Shown here: piece by piece, positions 33,342-44,986 of the stretch | How positions within the stretch are numbered: position 1 is the first letter of the stretch | How the letters are laid out: the number at the start of each line of letters is the position of its first letter | Assembly: GCF_041146795.1 (NCBI RefSeq) | Contig: NC_135170.1 | Span: forward strand, 6,066,033-6,130,032 | DNA length: 64,000 bases | Source: Maylandia zebra | Lineage: Eukaryota; Chordata; Actinopteri; Cichliformes; Cichlidae | Direction of reading: 5' to 3' | Position numbers and translations under genes: made by a program | The notes under the pieces: model-generated | Told to the model about the DNA's origin: nothing | The model's input: only the letters and a program-made list of their open reading frames with translations | Database searches by the model: none

Positions 33342-35063
33342 TAGCACCTCCCCATTCCTTTTTTTTTTTCCTGTCCCATTTGGTTCTTTAGCCGTCAGAA
33401 TTGTTGTCTGAAGACCAACAAGGATACCCAATGGATTTACTTTACCAAGTGGATCATCACGGCCTTGCCGTATTGGTCCATTTGATCAATCTTTGTTGTT
33501 ATTATTTATTTTATTTTATTTTCAGTTGTTACAGACAGACATGACTGAGGGAAAGGAAAGGGAGAAAGAAAGATGAAGGAAAAGAAAAACAGAAGGGAAG
33601 AGGGACAGTGAGAGAGGGCACTTAAAAAGAGAAAGAAGAGGAAAAAAATCTCCGGGATCACCTGTTGAGAGAAAAAGAAGAGAAAACAAGCAAAAAAAAA
33701 ACAGAGCAACATACTAAACACAACACCATCACGTTAATCTAGCTAAGTGTAAACAGCAGTAAATACTAAATATTGAGTGTTGTTGTGTAGCAAGCAGGAC
33801 CGACAGCGCACAATGTGCTTGGAAATAGCACCAATAGAGGTGTAGTTTATGTCTATGAACAGTGAACACCCGTGTGCACACCTGTGTGGATCAGCGCGCT
33901 TGTATTCAAAAGGTTTCCCCATGTAATGGTCTGCTAGAGGATGTAGAGAGCCATAGCCCCGTCCCCCAGGGCATGAAGCAGGCATGGAGGAGATCCAGGT
34001 TCCAGACTTCCAGAGGCCCCAGAGTGCGAGAACCCAAGGAGGACCACCGGAGGGGCATCAGTGCCACCCTCATGGGAAGAGCAGAGGAGAGCCCCAGATG
34101 AGGTGTCACCCAGTAGCCACGGAGCAGAAGCCAGAGGGGGCTGCAGTGGCGTGCCCGCCAGCTCTGCCGGCAGCCAGATGTGCCAGAGTGAACCGAGCCG
34201 CAGGCCCAGTGGCCGGAGGCCCGAGGGCCCCCTTTGCCCCGGTAGAGGCCTGACCGAGCAACAGGCACCAGGCCCCGCCAAGTAGTCACCGGGAGTGAGC
34301 TGGTACATACCTGAGTGCCCAGGCCCGGACACCAAGAACCACCAACGCACCGACCCCTGAGGGCATCTGTTACCAGCAGGGAGTGTGGTGTGGGGAGACA
34401 GGGGAGTTCCCAGAGAGGTGGAGTGTAAGACCCGACCTGACATATAGACACAGACAAACAGGCACACACAGACACAAACATGCATTCCCACCCTCATGCA
34501 CACATATACAAATACTCAGCACTCACCCAACGTAAGGATTGACATAAATGACAATGACATCCACCTGAAGCTGCCGGAGGACACCGTAAAGAACATCGAC
34601 TTCGATAGAGTACATCGCATAGCAGATATAACACCGTCACCCTCCGTCATTACTTTAATTGGAATGTTTCCGTTTCGTTTCTTTTTTTTGTTGTTGCTCA
34701 CAGTTCATGTGGTTTCTTTCTTTCTCTTGTCTTTCACTGCTGTGATCACCTACTTCCCCACTCACCTACAAACAACACCCTCTATTTCTCCATATTTTCA
34801 CACCACGATCACGAAAACACATCCGTTCAACGGCAGCACATTCACAACAGCCTCACAGCACGCACAGACTTGCAGGACACATAAGCAAGCCACGCTTGTT
34901 CATATTAGTGAATATTCACACACATAGTCAGACTTATGGAGCCTCTCACCACACTTTTTTTTTCTCTCTCTCTTTCTATTTACAAACAAGGGATGTTTCC
35001 ACACTCTCTCCACCTGTCTAAACGAAACACCCAGCGTACATCATTAGACATACACACACAATT

Positions 35064-35752
35064 ATGGGCATTCTGAGGTTTGTCACATGGAATGTAAATG
35101 GAGCTGGCACCAGAGGAAAGAGGTTAAAGATATTTAACCAGCTTAAAAAACTACAGGCAGATGTTGTTTTATTACAAGAAACTCACAGACCTGTCACAGG
35201 TTTAAACGAACTTAAAACACCTGAGTTTCCTAACGTGTTTGCAGCCTGTTATAATTCTAGACAACGGGGAGTAGCAATTTTAATACATAAAAATGTTAAT
35301 TTTACAGTACTCGATACAGTTATAGATCCAGAGGGCAGATTTCTAATTATTAAACTATCAATATTGAACAAAAAACTATTGTAAGTATATATGGTCCAAA
35401 TGTTGATGAACCCTCATTCTTCCACGGATTTTTTAGTGCACTCTCTGAACACCTCGATTGCGCACTCATTCTTGGCGGTGACCTCAACCTTGGACTAAAT
35501 GAAGAAATGCATAGGCTCAACACAACAGGAACTCAGCGCAATTGGCAATCCACAAATATAATCAAACGGTATATGAGCGACTTTGGCCTTCGCGATGCAT
35601 GGCGCTCCCTTCACCCCAACAGTAAGGAATATACTTTTTTCTCGCATGTTCATCACTCTTACTCTCGTCTGGATTATTTTTTGGTCAGCAGCTCACTGCT
35701 GAGCGACATTTCAGACACTGAGATTCATCCTATAGCTGTCAGCGATCATGCT
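35064..35752 (+). pseudogene. L1-type ORF2 endonuclease
   Basis: Starts MGILRFVTWNVNGAGTRGKR, then VVLLQETHRPV (catalytic Glu), RQRGVAILIHKNV and GGDLNLGLN (catalytic Asp/Asn). It ends HPIAVSDHA (the SDH box), where the LTR element inserted. This is the APE-type nuclease that nicks DNA for target-primed reverse transcription. There is a frame break at about 35382. The motif style (WNVNG...QETH) is L1/Tx1, not L2. Confidence 0.82.
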
Positions 35753-36360
35753 TGTCATGTTTCGGCCGTGTGGCAGGCAGGATGAGGACCCAAATTGCAA
35801 ACTCACAGACACGGGGGATAAACTCAAAATGCAGCTTTATTGCTGATAAGTGATAAACAATAACGATGATACAAAAGCAATACAAAACTACACTAAACTG
35901 GGAAAAGCTAAAGTAACATATACCGGAAGACACGGGGAGAACCACACACGGCATGAGGGAGAACGCGACGCCGAACAGAGGAAGACGCAGACAGAAATAC
36001 ACAGAGGGTTAACGAGGAAAGTGGGAACACACGGGGAACACAGGTGACACAGATAACCATAACGAGACAGGGCGGGGTGAACATAACACTGACGGGTACA
36101 GGCACAGAGGTTCAGACAGGAGGAGAGAGAGCACGGGGAAAACACAGACATAACAGGCTGGGGAAACATGAAACAACCACAAAGGGAGACGAGGGCTCAT
36201 AAATACATAGAGGGGCACACAGGGGGTAAAAGCCATGAAGGGAAAACACTTAGGGAACAACACAACAGGGCAACTCAGAAAACATGGTCTAAATAAGGAA
36301 CGAAATACAAAAATACAAGGAACTAAGAATACTGGGCCCACATGGCCCAGGACCATGACA
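35753..36360 (-). repeat. 3' LTR of element A
   Basis: 608 bp. On the - strand it starts TGTCATGGTCCTGGGCC and ends GAAACATGACA. Repeated at 38490-39097. Confidence 0.9.
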
Positions 36361-38471
36361 TCACCCCCCCCTAAAGGGCTGGCTCCCGACAGCCCAAACC
36401 CGAGAAACAAAAACAAAAACAGAAAACAACCCACCCAGGGCGGGAGGCGGGGGACCAGGACGGAGGGACCAGAACGGGAAACAAAAACAAACAACAGAAA
36501 ACACAGGAGCACATGACCATAGTCAAAATAAAGTTCAGGGGGCCGACCCAGAGCCCACAGGCACAAGAGTTCACGGGTCACACGGTCGGGGGGCCGACCA
36601 GGCGGGTGGCACAGGTGGCAGAGCTGGTCCGGAGGCCGGCCGCGCGGAAGGCAGCGGCAGCGGCGAAGGAGACGACGGAGCAGTTCAGGGGGCCGGCCGC
36701 GCGGAAGGCAGCGGCGGCTCTCCAGTGTCAGGCGTGCTGGCCATGGCCCGGTGGGCACAGGACCAGACGAAGCACAGGCTGAAGACTCTGAGGCTGGGCC
36801 AGACGAAGACCCTGAGGCTGGGCCAGACGAAGACCCTGAGGCTGGGCCAGACGAAGACCCTGAGGCTGCAGCAGACGAAGACCCTGAGGCTGCAGCAGAC
36901 GAAGACTCTGAGGCTGCAGCAGACACAGAGGCCGGACCGGGCGAGGATGAAGGCTCCGAGGCTGCAGCTGACGAAGGCTCCGAGGCTGCAGCTGACGAAG
37001 GCTCCGAGGCTGCAGCTGACGAAGGCTCTGAGGCTGCAGCTGACGAAGCACAGGCTGGACCAGGCGTAGCAGAAGGTGGCTGGATGGGCTCCTCGGGCCC
37101 TCCAGCTGATGTGGCATGAGGCTGGTGCGGTTCTCCCGAACCCCCAGCTGACGAGGAAGGTTGCTGAACGGGTCCCTCGGACCCTCCAGCGGAGACAGGA
37201 GGCTGAACGGGCCCCTCGGACCCTCCAGCTGACGAGGTAGAAGGCGGCGTGGGAGCCGCGGAGTCCTGGATGAGCTCATCCGAGCTCCCAGCAGGAGCTG
37301 ATGCAGAGCCAGAGAGATTTGAGACCCCCGGCTGAATGTTAAGCTGACCAGCGGACCGTACTGCTATCGGGGACTGGGCTACAGGAGCTACTGGAGCCTG
37401 CGCTACAGGCGGCACTGGAGCTACTGGGGCCTGCGCTACAGGCGGCACTGGAGCTACTGGGGCCTGCGCTACAGGCGGCACTGGAGCTACTGGGGCCTGC
37501 GCTACAGGTGGCACTGGAGCTACTGGGGCCTGCGCTACAGGCGGCACTGGAGCTACTGGGACCTGAACTGAAACAGGTGGCTCTGGAAACTGAGCTGAAA
37601 GTGGCTGCGGGGTAGGTGACACTGGGAGCTGAGCTACTGGAGACCCAGGTGACACTGGTGTACTGGGGTGAAGGCAGCGAGGACGCAGTCTCTCTCTTAA
37701 GGGAGGATCGAATGATTTAGCGATAAATCTTGACGGGAAAAGATGCCGATGCTGAGAATACCAGGCAGCGGGGGCTTCCAGGAGGGTAGCTGACTGAGCT
37801 GTGAAGGGCTGCGAGGGAGCTAACTGGACTGAGGGTGGCTGCGAGGGAGCTAACTGAACTGAGGGTGGCTGCGAGGGAGCTAACTGAACTGAGGGTGGCT
37901 GCGAGGGAGCTAACTGAACTGAGGGTGGCTGCGAGGGAGCTAACTGAACTGAGGGTGGCTGCGAGGGTGCTAACTGAGCCGCTGGTAGCTGCACAGGCGA
38001 TAAGCAGCTCGCTTTGACATCCGCCACACAAGACACAGCTCCTGAATGAACAGTCATAATGTCTGGAAAAGACACAGAGTCCTCACTCACCACAGCAGGT
38101 GAATTAGAAGTCCGAATGTCCGGCTGTGGGGTGGTGCGACGGCGGCGTGAACGCCGTTTCCTTCGGGATGGGGGAGGAGCTGAGCCGGGCCGCGAATCCT
38201 CCAGCGGACCGGACTGAACGTCCTCCGACTCTTCCCACCGGAGAGGCAGTTCCGGGCGGATGCCTATGGTGGACACGAGGAAGTCCCGGATGCGGGGGTG
38301 TAGCGCGCCGAATAACCAGGGGAGTCCGGACACCATCCGCTGTAGACGGCTGGCTAAGATCTCCCGGTATCCTCCCCTTGGCAGCGTCAACCACTTCTGA
38401 CAGTCATATACCACCGTGTGGATTAGATCCTCACGGAGCTCAGCGGAGGGGTTGTGAATCGCTGGGTCCAT
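36361..38471 (-). CDS. Pro/Ser/Ala-rich tandem-repeat protein of LTR element A
   Basis: The start is taken at 38471 (MDPAIHNPSAEL), the first ATG wholly past the LTR and equivalent to the starts of the element B ORF and the chromovirus gag. Residues about 1-85 look folded (REDLIHTVVYDCQKWLTLP, RIRDFLVSTIGIRPELPLRW). A very basic patch follows (RRKRRSRRRRTT), then long low-complexity repeats: a 10-residue unit VQLAPSQPPS, an 11-residue unit PVAPVPPVAQA, SAGGSEGPVQ-type units and an 8-residue AAASEPSS unit. The C-terminal part repeats GRPPELL with Arg/Cys-rich spacers. The frame stays open past 36361 into the 3' LTR (to 36009). Function unknown; no enzyme motif. It may replace Gag as an RNA-binding or packaging protein, which is speculation. 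Confidence 0.6.
36776..37055. repeat. 24-bp tandem repeats in element A
   Basis: About 11 imperfect copies of a 24-bp unit of the form CCTGAGGCTGGGCCAGACGA plus four bases, in two subtypes (GGGCCA and GCAGCT centres). They encode the 8-residue AAASEPSS/GPASGSSS units. Confidence 0.85.
37375..37562. repeat. 33-bp tandem repeats in element A
   Basis: About five to six near-identical copies of a 33-bp unit containing GGCGGCACTGGAGCTACTGG, encoding APVAPVPPVAQ on the - strand. Confidence 0.88.
37807..37978. repeat. 30-bp tandem repeats in element A
   Basis: About six copies of a 30-bp unit containing GCTAACTGAACTGAGGGTGG, encoding VQLAPSQPPS on the - strand. Very low divergence suggests recent expansion. 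Confidence 0.9.
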
Positions 38472-38489
38472 GTCGAGGTCGCGTTCTTC

Positions 38490-39097
38490 TGTCATGTTTC
38501 GGCCGTGTGGCAGGCAGGATGAGGACCCAAATTGCAAACTCACAGACACGGGGGATAAACTCAAAATGCAGCTTTATTGCTGATAAGTGATAAACAATAA
38601 CGATGATACAAAAGCAATACAAAACTACACTAAACTGGGAAAAGCTAAAGTAACATATACCGGAAGACACGGGGAGAACCACACACGGCATGAGGGAGAA
38701 CGCGACGCCGAACAGAGGAAGACGCAGACAGAAATACACAGAGGGTTAACGAGGAAAGTGGGAACACACGGGGAACACAGGTGACACAGATAACCATAAC
38801 GAGACAGGGCGGGGTGAACATAACACTGACGGGTACAGGCACAGAGGTTCAGACAGGAGGAGAGAGAGCACGGGGAAAACACAGACATAACAGGCTGGGG
38901 AAACATGAAACAACCACAAAGGGAGACGAGGGCTCATAAATACATAGAGGGGCACACAGGGGGTAAAAGCCATGAAGGGAAAACACTTAGGGAACAACAC
39001 AACAGGGCAACTCAGAAAACATGGTCTAAATAAGGAACGAAATACAAAAATACAAGGAACTAAGAATACTGGGCCCACATGGCCCAGGACCATGACA
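38490..39097 (-). repeat. 5' LTR of element A
   Basis: Promoter LTR in - strand reading. A TATA-like GTATTT lies near 38732-38737. GTCGCGTTCT at 38706-38697 falls about 26-30 bp later, at the expected transcript start. That decamer is complementary to the site just past the LTR (38487-38478). Confidence 0.88.
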
Positions 39098-39102
39098 ATG
39101 CT

Positions 39103-40628
39103 CCTGTATCTTTAAAACTAATGCACAAGAATAATACTACGCAAAGTAAAAACTGGAGATTTAATACATCACTGCTTAAAGATGAAGACTTTATTAAATA
39201 TTTTAAAAAGGAATGGACTTCATATTTAGACTTTAATGACACTCCCGGAATATCTGCTTCTGTTCTATGGGAAGCAGGGAAAGCTGTGATGAGAGGTAAA
39301 ATAATTTCTTTCTCATCACACAAAAAGAAAGAAGAAAACAAAAATATTCAGGAATTAGAAAAAACCATCAAATCACTAGAAGAAGCCTACGCGTGCGACC
39401 AAGATCAGGAAACATTGAACAAAATATGCAAGACAAAACTAGAATTAAATGAAACTATTAATAAAAAAACAATTCCTTATACAAAGACTTCGCTTGCAGA
39501 ATTTTGAACACAGTAACAAATCAGGTCGATTTCTAGCTAACCAGTTAAAAATAAATAAAGAAAAAACAACTATATGTGCTGCTAAAGATTTATCGGGGAA
39601 CACAACATATGATCCTGGAAGAATAAACAACATTTTTAGGGATTTCTATGAAACTTTATACTCACCACAAATAAACCCATCTAAAAATGAAATTGATCTA
39701 TTTCTTGACAACGTAACTCTCCCAAAATTACTAGACAGTCAAGCAATGGCACTGGATTCGCCACTGACGCCAAGTGAATTCCAGGAAGCCCTGATAAGAA
39801 TGCCCAATAATAAGGCTCCAGGTCCAGACGGCTTCCCAGCAGAATTCTACAAAGAATTCTGGACAATTCTGGCACCAGTATTCCACAGAATGTTGCAGGA
39901 AATCGAGGAAAATGGCAGACTACCACCAAATATGAACTCTGCCAACATTAGTCTCCTGCTAAAACCAGGCAAAGACCCTGTATATCCCTCAAGCTATCGT
40001 CCAATTTCTCTTTTAAATGTAGACCTTAAAATAATCTGCAAAGCTCTCTCAAAGAGATTAGAGAAAATAACCCCCCTCTTAATTCATCCTGACCAAACTG
40101 GTTTCATAAAAGGTCGGCACTCCTCAACAAACACTCGTAGATTACTTAATTTAATAGACTACTCATACAATAAAAATGTCGAAACCATAATATTATCTCT
40201 AGATGCAGAAAAAGCATTTGACAGAGTTAATTGAAAATTTTTATTCGCAACTTTACACAAATTTGGTTTCGGAAACTCTTTTATAAACTGGATAAGAATA
40301 TTATACAATTCCCCAACAGCTCGTATCAGAACAAATGACCAGACATCCTCCAGCTTCTGTCTCCTGAGGGGCACCAGACAGGGATGCCCACTCTCCCCTT
40401 CACTTTTTGCAATTTTTATCGAACCTCTAGCAGCAGCATTTAGACAGGCTACAACAATTAAGGGCATAAAATGTAAGAACATAGAACATAAAATCAGTCT
40501 CTATGCGGATGATGTGTTGCTTTTTCTGCAAAACACACAAACCAACCTCTCTGAGGTAATTACTCTAATAAACTGGTTTTCAAGAGTTTCAGATTATTCA
40601 ATTAACTGGCCAAAATCTACAGTTCTCC
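39103..40628 (+). pseudogene. L1-type ORF2 reverse transcriptase
   Basis: Continues the L1 after element A. The linker is LEKTIKSLEEAYACDQDQE, then RT motifs MPNNKAPGPDGFPAEFYKEFW, SYRPISLLNVDLKIICKAL, HPDQTGFIKGRHSSTNTRR and ILSLDAEKAFDRVN (motif A, first Asp). An in-frame stop follows at 40232-40234, then LLRGTRQGCPLSPSLFAIF (motif B) and SLYADDVLLFLQ (catalytic YADD) near 40500-40535. The frame is broken at about 39505. The coding is cut at about 40628 by the inserted LINE. Confidence 0.85.
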
Positions 40629-40635
40629 CCATCCC

Positions 40636-40960
40636 AGGATCCTCCAGCAGCCACCAGGCCCAGGCTCTTCCAGCAGCCACCAGGCCCAGGCTCTTCCAGC
40701 AGCCACCAGGCCCAGGATCCTGCAGCAGCCACCAGGCCCAGGCTCTTCCAGCAGCCACCAGGCCCAGGATCCTCCAGCAGCCACAGGCCCAGGCTCTTCC
40801 AGCAGCCACCAGGCCCAGGATCCTCCAGCAGCCACAGGCCCAGGCTCTTCCAGCAGCCACCAGGCCCAGGATCCTCCAGCAGCCACCAGGCCCAGGATCC
40901 TGCAGCAGCCACCAGGCCCAGGATCTTCCAGCAGCCACCAGGCCCAGGCTCCTCTAGCAA
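40636..40960 (+). repeat. 26-bp tandem monomers at the LINE 5' end
   Basis: About twelve units of the form GG(A/C)TC(C/T)T(C/G)CAGCAGCCAC plus CAGGCCCA, 25 or 26 bp each, arranged in alternating subtypes (GGATCC and GGCTCT). They lie directly upstream of ORF1. The placement recalls the promoter monomers of some mammalian L1s; a promoter role here is inference. Confidence 0.85.
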
Positions 40961-41032
40961 GGCACCAACAAATAAATCAACAGTGACTTCAACGGGCCAT
41001 CACAAGGAAATACCAATCTCATCATTTTCAAA

Positions 41033-41743
41033 ATGCCACCTAAAAAAGCAAACCCAGGAGTTGAAGAGGAGTTGGAGGAGATTAGGAAATCGCTTAATTT
41101 CATGTCTGATGAACTGAGCAAAGTGGCTAAACAACAAGGTATGCTACATGACCTAATGGATGAAATAAAACAACTAAAAAACCTCATAAAGGACAAGGAC
41201 AAGAAAATAGACGACTTGGAACGGCGAATCGAGGACCTTGAACAATACACAAGAATGGATGATTTAATCATAAGTGGTCTGGAGACGCAACACCGAACCT
41301 ACGCCAGAGTAACAGCTGGCGGAGGTAAAGACGGTGAAGATGCCCCGGTAGAGGAGCAGCAAACGCTTGAACAGCAAGTGATAAAATTCCTTCAAACGAA
41401 GAATGTAAGTATTCAGAGCCATCATATTGCAGCATGCCACACGCTCCCCAGAAAAGACAGTAAAACAAAGCCAGCAATCATTCTTCGGTTTGTGAGTCGC
41501 AAAACAAAGATTGAGTTACTGAAACAGGGTAAGAAGCTAAAAGGGACTGGTGTGTATTTAAATGAACATTTAATGAAAAAGACTGCTGAAATTGCAAGAC
41601 AGCCACGCATCCTGAGAAAACAAAATAAGATACAAGCGACATGGACGAGGAACTGCAAAGTAATGATAAGACTAAATGGCAATCCCGAAGAAGCGAAAGT
41701 TGTGATGATAAGAGAACTCAAAGACTTAGAGCAATATAAATAA
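41033..41743 (+). CDS. LINE ORF1 protein, coiled-coil RNA-binding type
   Basis: A 236-aa intact frame, starting MPPKKANPGVEEELEEIRK. An N-terminal coiled coil covers residues about 8-80 (LSKVAKQQGMLHDLMDEI and KIDDLERRIEDLEQYTRM). The middle domain has QQVIKFLQTKNVSIQSHHI and ACHTLPRKDSKTKPAII. The basic C-terminal part has LLKQGKKLKGTGVYLNEHL and WTRNCKVMIRLNG. It aligns throughout with the ORF1 at 15840-16535. The expected role is trimeric nucleic-acid chaperone of the LINE ribonucleoprotein, by family analogy. ORF2 starts about 120 bp downstream. Confidence 0.85.
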   Translation: MPPKKANPGVEEELEEIRKSLNFMSDELSKVAKQQGMLHDLMDEIKQLKNLIKDKDKKIDDLERRIEDLEQYTRMDDLIISGLETQHRTYARVTAGGGKDGEDAPVEEQQTLEQQVIKFLQTKNVSIQSHHIAACHTLPRKDSKTKPAIILRFVSRKTKIELLKQGKKLKGTGVYLNEHLMKKTAEIARQPRILRKQNKIQATWTRNCKVMIRLNGNPEEAKVVMIRELKDLEQYK

Positions 41744-41865
41744 TCAGGAATCTGCTATGGAATCTATTGGAAAAGTGACGATTGGATAATGAACAATGGG
41801 TATGGAAAGTATTTCTGGCCTTATGGCTCAAAAACAATGGAAACAACAACAACAAAAACACATAA

Positions 41866-44800
41866 ATGACAAGTTTGGACACAGATTATAGGTTTCCATT
41901 CGGAGATATTGAAGAGGAAGACTTTGATTATGAAAAGGACTGTCAAGGTGGTTATTTTGCCACACACGCTGAGAAAACGAACTTCAAAACGTTTAACTAT
42001 GCAGAGCACAACATGAATGACCCTGAAAGTAGCATTGACCCAGATACCCACTTCTACAATAACACCAATAATACTTGTGAGTACTATACAGATGACCAAT
42101 TCAATGTGAATATTAAAATGGCAAATGCATTGTCGGTCATACATTTCAATAGTAGAAGCCTGTATAAAAAATTTTCTAAAATTACAGAATGTTTAAGTAA
42201 GTTAAAAAAAGTTTAATATAATTGCAATATCAGAAACATGGCTCAATAATGAGAAAGTTAGTGAAATGGGACTGGAAGGATACGAATTATTTACAATGAA
42301 CAGGGTGAATAAAAAAGGAGGTGGTGTTGCTTTATATGTAGATAAAGTTTTGAAATGTAGTCTGATTGAATGCATGTCAAGCACCATAGATAACATATTG
42401 GAATGTGTCACTATTGAAATTCATGTTGAAAAAGCTAACAATATAATTATAAGTTGCATCTATAGGACACCAGGTTCATGCCTTGAGATATTCAATGAAA
42501 AACTTGCTGCTATGTTTAGCAACCTAAATGATAAAAAAGTGCAAATAATTTGTGGTGATTTTAATATAGATTTGCTAAACCCATATGGACATCAGAAAAC
42601 AACAGATTTCATAAATACAATGTATAGTAACTCCCTTTTCCCTGTAATTATAAAACCAAGTAGAATAACAATTGATACAGCTACATTGATAGATAATATA
42701 TTCACAAATAAAATTGACCATGAAATAGTAGGTGGACTTCTTATAACTGATATAAGCGATCATCTTCCTGTTTTTGCAATTTTTCAAAATTATTTTGGGA
42801 TTAAAACTAAACAAAAGAATCAAATATTTGATATGATACGACATAGAACAACAAGAGCCATTGCTGCCCTCCAGGTGGACTTAAAGGAACACAATTGGAA
42901 TGAGGTTTTTGCAAATGAAGATTCAAATAGTGCATATGATGCATTCTTATCAACTGTAATTTCACTATATGAAAAACATTGTCCTTTAATGAAAATCACT
43001 AGAAAGCATCACAGATCAAATAAGCCATGGATCACAAAGGGGATAGAAGATGCATGTAAAAAGAAAAATAATCTATATAAGAGATTCATAAAACAGAGGA
43101 CAAAAGATGCTGAAATAAAGTACAAGTTATATAAAAATAGATTAGTAAATATTATAAGAACAAGTAAGAAAGAATATTACCACAAATTATTGGAGCAAAG
43201 TAGAAGTAACACACAAGAAACATGGAGGATATTAAACAGTCTAATCAAAAAGGGCTCAAAAAATAAGAATTATCCAGATTATTTTAAAAAAGATAAAGAT
43301 ATTGTGCTTGATAAAACTAAAGACATTGCAAATGAATTTAATGATTTCTTTGTAAATGTTGGCTTTAATTTAGCAAAAGAAATTCCAGAGTCAAGAAATA
43401 ATAATGACTTAAATAAACATATTACTCAGAATGTGTCCTCCATGTTTATTGGTGCTGTAACTCATAGAGAAATAATTAACATTGTGAAGACATTTAAAAA
43501 TAAAAAGTCCACTGACTGTTTTGGTATTGACATGATATTAGTTAAAAGTATTATAGAATATATACTGCAAACTTTCGCATACATTTGTAATCTGTCCTTT
43601 CGAACTGGTGTGTTTCCCTCACAAATGAAAATAGCAAAAGTTATTCCAATCCATAAAAACAGAGAGAGATGTCAGTTTACCAATTATAGGCCAATATCAC
43701 TACTCCCACAGTTCTCAAAAATTTTAGAAAAGTTATTTGTTAATAGACTTGATAAATATATTGAGAAGCATAATCTCCTAAGTGATAACCAATATGGCTT
43801 TAGAGTGAAAAGGTCCACTTCAATGGCAGTGATGGAACTTGTTGAAGGGATATCTAATGCAATAGATAATAAGGAATATACTGTTGGTGTTTTTATAGAC
43901 TTAAAAAAGGCGTTTGATACAATTGATCATTCTATATTAATAAATAAACTAGAGAGATATGGCATAAGAGGGATAGCATACAAGTGGATGAAAAGTTACC
44001 TGGATGAAAGATATCAATATGTCGAATTCAATAATGTAAAATCTAAGCAGTTGAAGGTAACTTGTGGTGTTCCTCAGGGCTCTGTGCTGGGCCCTAAATT
44101 ATTTATATTATATATAAATGACATATGTAGTGTTTCCAAACTGTTAAAATGTGTATTGTTTGCTGATGATACGACTCTGTACTGCTCAGGTAAAAACTTA
44201 GAACAGCTTCTGACTACAGCGGAAAAGGAGTTAAATATATTAAAAAACTGGTTTGATGTAAATAAGTTATCATTAAATATAAAGAAAACAAAATTGATTA
44301 TTTTTGGCACTAGACAAGTGAAAAATGTATCTAAAATCAGGGTTAATGGAATTGAAATTGAAAGAGTGTACGAAAATAAATTTCTTGGAGTGATAATTGA
44401 TGATAAGCTGAGTTGGAAGTCTCATATAAACCACGTGAAAACAAAAATGTCAAAAACCATTGCTATTCTCTATAAAACAAAGCATGTCCTGAACAAAAAA
44501 TCATTATACACACTTTATTGTTCTCTGTTGCTTCCATATATGACTTACTGTCTGGAGATATGGGGTAATGCATATAAAATGAACACTCTTCATATTTTCA
44601 AGTTACAAAAAAGAGCTATAAGAATTATAAACCAATCAAACTATATAGAACCAACTAACATTTTGTTTATTAATCTGAATACCCTGAAATTTTATGATTT
44701 AGTTGAATATAAAATGGCACAGATAATGTATAAAGCACAAAATAACTTGCTTTGCCCCAGTACTCAGAAGCTGTTCAAAGTCAGAGAGAGTCAATATGAC

Positions 44801-44986
44801 TTAAGGGGAACAGATTTCTTTAAGAAAAACAAGATGAGGACAAATATAAAGCAGAGATGTGTTTCTGTTAGAGGAGTTAACCTGTGGAATAGTTATGACA
44901 GTGATTTAAAAAGGTGTAGTTCATTTTCCTTGTTTAAAAACATGTTTAAAAATAGAGTATTAGAAAAATATATATATCAAGAATGA
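41866..44986 (+). pseudogene. LINE ORF2: endonuclease and reverse transcriptase, one frame break
   Basis: The N-terminal part 41866-42216 (MTSLDTDYRFPFGDIEEED) ends after LSKLKK at a run of seven A (42204-42210). The endonuclease continues in another frame (AISETWLNN, then CIYRTPGSC, ICGDFNIDLLNP, DISDHLPVFAIF). The long frame 42266-44986 holds RT: FKNKKSTDCFGIDM, YRPISLLPQFSKILEK, GVFIDLKKAFDTIDH (motif A), [16 protein letters not shown] (motif B), CVLFADDTTLYCS (catalytic FADD), FLGVIIDDKLSW, then a C-terminal domain ending RVLEKYIYQE. A one-base homopolymer difference is the only defect seen, so this could be an assembly artefact in an active element. Confidence 0.87.

Larger units (their letters stand above)
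35753..39097 (-). mobile_element. Non-autonomous LTR retrotransposon A with a Pro-rich repeat ORF
   Basis: A 3345-bp element flanked by ATGCT (35748-35752 and 39098-39102). Two 608-bp LTRs lie at 35753-36360 and 38490-39097, with no difference seen by reading. On the - strand it has an 18-nt leader after the 5' LTR, an ATG at 38471, one long Pro/Ser/Ala-rich frame, and a polypurine tract (AGGGGGGGGTGA) just before the 3' LTR. There is no protease, RT or integrase. It must be mobilised in trans. Leader length, MDPA start and self-complementary PBS link it to the chromovirus at 7629. Inserted in an L1 endonuclease. Confidence 0.88.

Noticed and set aside
33906..34503. Two overlapping about 190-codon frames on the - strand
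   Set aside because: They lie in the GC-rich L1 3' UTR, resemble no protein and overlap each other in different frames.
36751..37119. Acidic repeat ORF on the + strand of element A
   Set aside because: It is the antisense shadow of the 24-bp repeats in the Pro/Ser-rich - strand ORF; a repeat unit divisible by three leaves several frames open.
37375..37978. Possible CRISPR-like array
   Set aside because: The repeats are contiguous tandem units with no unique spacers, in coding sequence of a vertebrate LTR element.
40594..40960. Several Gly/Trp/Pro-repeat frames on the - strand
   Set aside because: They are produced by the 26-bp monomers at the LINE 5' end and have no independent support.
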